Program-made: the position numbers and the translations under genes | The notes under the pieces: generated by a model | Told to the model about the DNA's origin: nothing | The model's database searches: none | The model's input: the letters and a program-made list of their open reading frames with translations, nothing else | Shown here: one piece after another, positions 5,822 to 7,493 of the stretch | Layout of the letters: each line of letters begins with the position of its first letter | How positions within the stretch are numbered: the first letter of the stretch is position 1 | Assembly: GCA_023262065.1 (NCBI GenBank) | Contig: JALRDW010000013.1 | Coordinates: forward strand, 1-7,493 | Length of the DNA stretch: 7,493 bases | Source of the DNA: Acidimicrobiia bacterium | Lineage (GTDB): Bacteria; Actinomycetota; Acidimicrobiia; IMCC26256 | Direction of reading: 5' to 3'

Positions 5822-6548
5822 CGAGCGACCAGAGCGCGACGAGCGCGACCGCGACCTCGTCGGCCCGGGACCACGGCCACCAGTGGGGACACCCGTCGAA
5901 CACGGCGAGGTCGGCACCCGTCCGGGCCGCGACGCGTTCGCCGAACTCCGGGGGCGCGTAGGTGTCGGCGCCACCCCACAGGACGAGCGTCGGGCACCCG
6001 ACGGGTGCGTCGAGTTGGGGCCAGACCGATCCGGGGTCGATCGCGGAGCGGTACAGACCGAGGATCGCGTCGGCCATGCGGCGGTCCCAGGCCCGGGCCT
6101 GTTCGGCCGCCAGGTCCGGCTCGGCCCCGCCCGCCTCGAGGATGGCGGCCCGATCCGCCTCGGTGAGGGCGAGGATGCCGTCCATCACGGCCTCGCCGAC
6201 CTCCGGGGTCTGCCAGGCCTGGGCCGTGTCGTGCCAGACGTAGGCCTCGTCGAGCGGTCCGCTGCCGAAGGCCAGGGTCCGGAGCAGGTCCGGCCGCAGC
6301 GCGGCCACCCGTTGCACGAGGAGCGCACCCCAGTCGTGGCCGACGAGGTCGACCGGGGCCCCGATCGCCTCGATCGTCGCGACGAGCCACTCCGCGTACG
6401 CGTCGCGCGTGCCGCCGAACCCGGCCGGTGCGTCGACGCCGAACCCGGGCAGCGCAGGGGTGATGACCTCCCGGTCCCCGAGGCGGGCGCGCAGTGGGTT
6501 CCAGAGCGCGGGGGTGTCGGGGACTCCGTGGACGCAGACGATCGGCAT
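5817..6548 (-). CDS. Alpha/beta hydrolase with Asp nucleophile, epoxide-hydrolase-like
   Basis: The 243-residue cytosolic enzyme starts directly with its first strand (MPIVCVHGVPD). Key sites: HGVP at 7-10 (oxyanion hole), nucleophile elbow GHDWG at 70-74 with Asp72, a helical cap at ~100-175, acid candidate Asp195 (GGADTYAPP) and base His222 (CPHWWP). An aspartate nucleophile followed by Trp is typical of epoxide hydrolases and haloalkane dehalogenases, not esterases. LYRSAI at 165-170 resembles the NWYR cap motif of epoxide hydrolases, making Tyr166 the candidate ring-opening tyrosine. The HGV in place of HGN argues against a typical haloalkane dehalogenase. It is shorter than most epoxide hydrolases (about 290-330). 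The frame is open far upstream, but the ATG at 6548 sits exactly where the fold begins; its Shine-Dalgarno is poor. The substrate is unknown. Confidence 0.85.
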   Translation of the reverse strand: MPIVCVHGVPDTPALWNPLRARLGDREVITPALPGFGVDAPAGFGGTRDAYAEWLVATIEAIGAPVDLVGHDWGALLVQRVAALRPDLLRTLAFGSGPLDEAYVWHDTAQAWQTPEVGEAVMDGILALTEADRAAILEAGGAEPDLAAEQARAWDRRMADAILGLYRSAIDPGSVWPQLDAPVGCPTLVLWGGADTYAPPEFGERVAARTGADLAVFDGCPHWWPWSRADEVAVALVALWSLG

Positions 6549-6695
6549 GGCCGGATCATCCCACGGCGCGTCCGGGCCGCGCGTGCGGACGGTGGGGTCG
6601 CGGAATGCCGCGTCCGACGCGTGCGCGTGCGCGATGCTGACCCGCGCCGAAGCCGGTGAGGAGTGCACCGGCGAGGATGAGAAGGACTTCCCCAC

Positions 6696-7493
<798 letters not shown>

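Noticed and set aside
4541..5974. 477-codon minus-strand frame opposite the lipoprotein
   Set aside because: It shows no domain and is rich in Arg, Val and Glu, typical of the antisense of GC-rich genes. The plus strand holds a motif-complete protein.

Overview
Apart from its first ~180 bases, this window is very GC-rich and densely coded, and looks like the chromosome of an actinobacterium. The signs are codon third positions that are almost all G or C, frequent GTG starts, TANNNT-type -10 motifs, and an actinobacterial-type SerC. A member of Acidimicrobiia is a guess; the sequence does not fix the class.

The left edge does not belong with the rest. Bases 1 to about 182 are ~44% G+C by hand count, against ~73% in the next 60 bases. 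Read leftward, they encode an internal piece of a MalG-type sugar ABC-transporter permease with its EAA loop. This piece abuts, in the same orientation but another frame, a phosphotransferase-like gene that stops dead just after its HRD...N catalytic loop. The simplest reading is a chimeric join between two organisms, either a metagenome assembly error or less likely a real recombination, with the break near 180-190.

Layout from left to right: (1) permease fragment, minus, partial; (2) kinase-fold phosphotransferase, minus, C-terminus lost at the join; (3) type I methionine aminopeptidase with an N-terminal SEC-C zinc motif, plus, divergent from (2); (4) VIT1/CCC1-family metal transporter, minus, converging on (3); (5) small PH-like hypothetical protein, minus, upstream of (4); (6) large exported lipoprotein with an alpha/beta-hydrolase (lipase-like) domain, plus, divergent from (5); (7) epoxide-hydrolase-like alpha/beta hydrolase with an aspartate nucleophile, minus, converging on (6); (8) a 49-codon small gene, plus; (9) serC, minus, running off the right edge and overlapping the end of (8) tail to tail.

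The genes look like ordinary housekeeping and metabolic loci (protein N-terminal maturation, iron or manganese handling, serine biosynthesis, hydrolases) arranged as alternating divergent and convergent units, not one pathway. No defence system, mobile element, CRISPR array, tRNA or rRNA is visible, and I did not find a convincing new multi-gene system. The points most worth a second look are the compositional join, the 17-base dyad centred between the divergent promoters of (5) and (6), the stop-codon-spanning dyads at all three convergent junctions, and the small gene (8). No stretch over 300 bases lacks a gene; the longest gap is 6549-6695.
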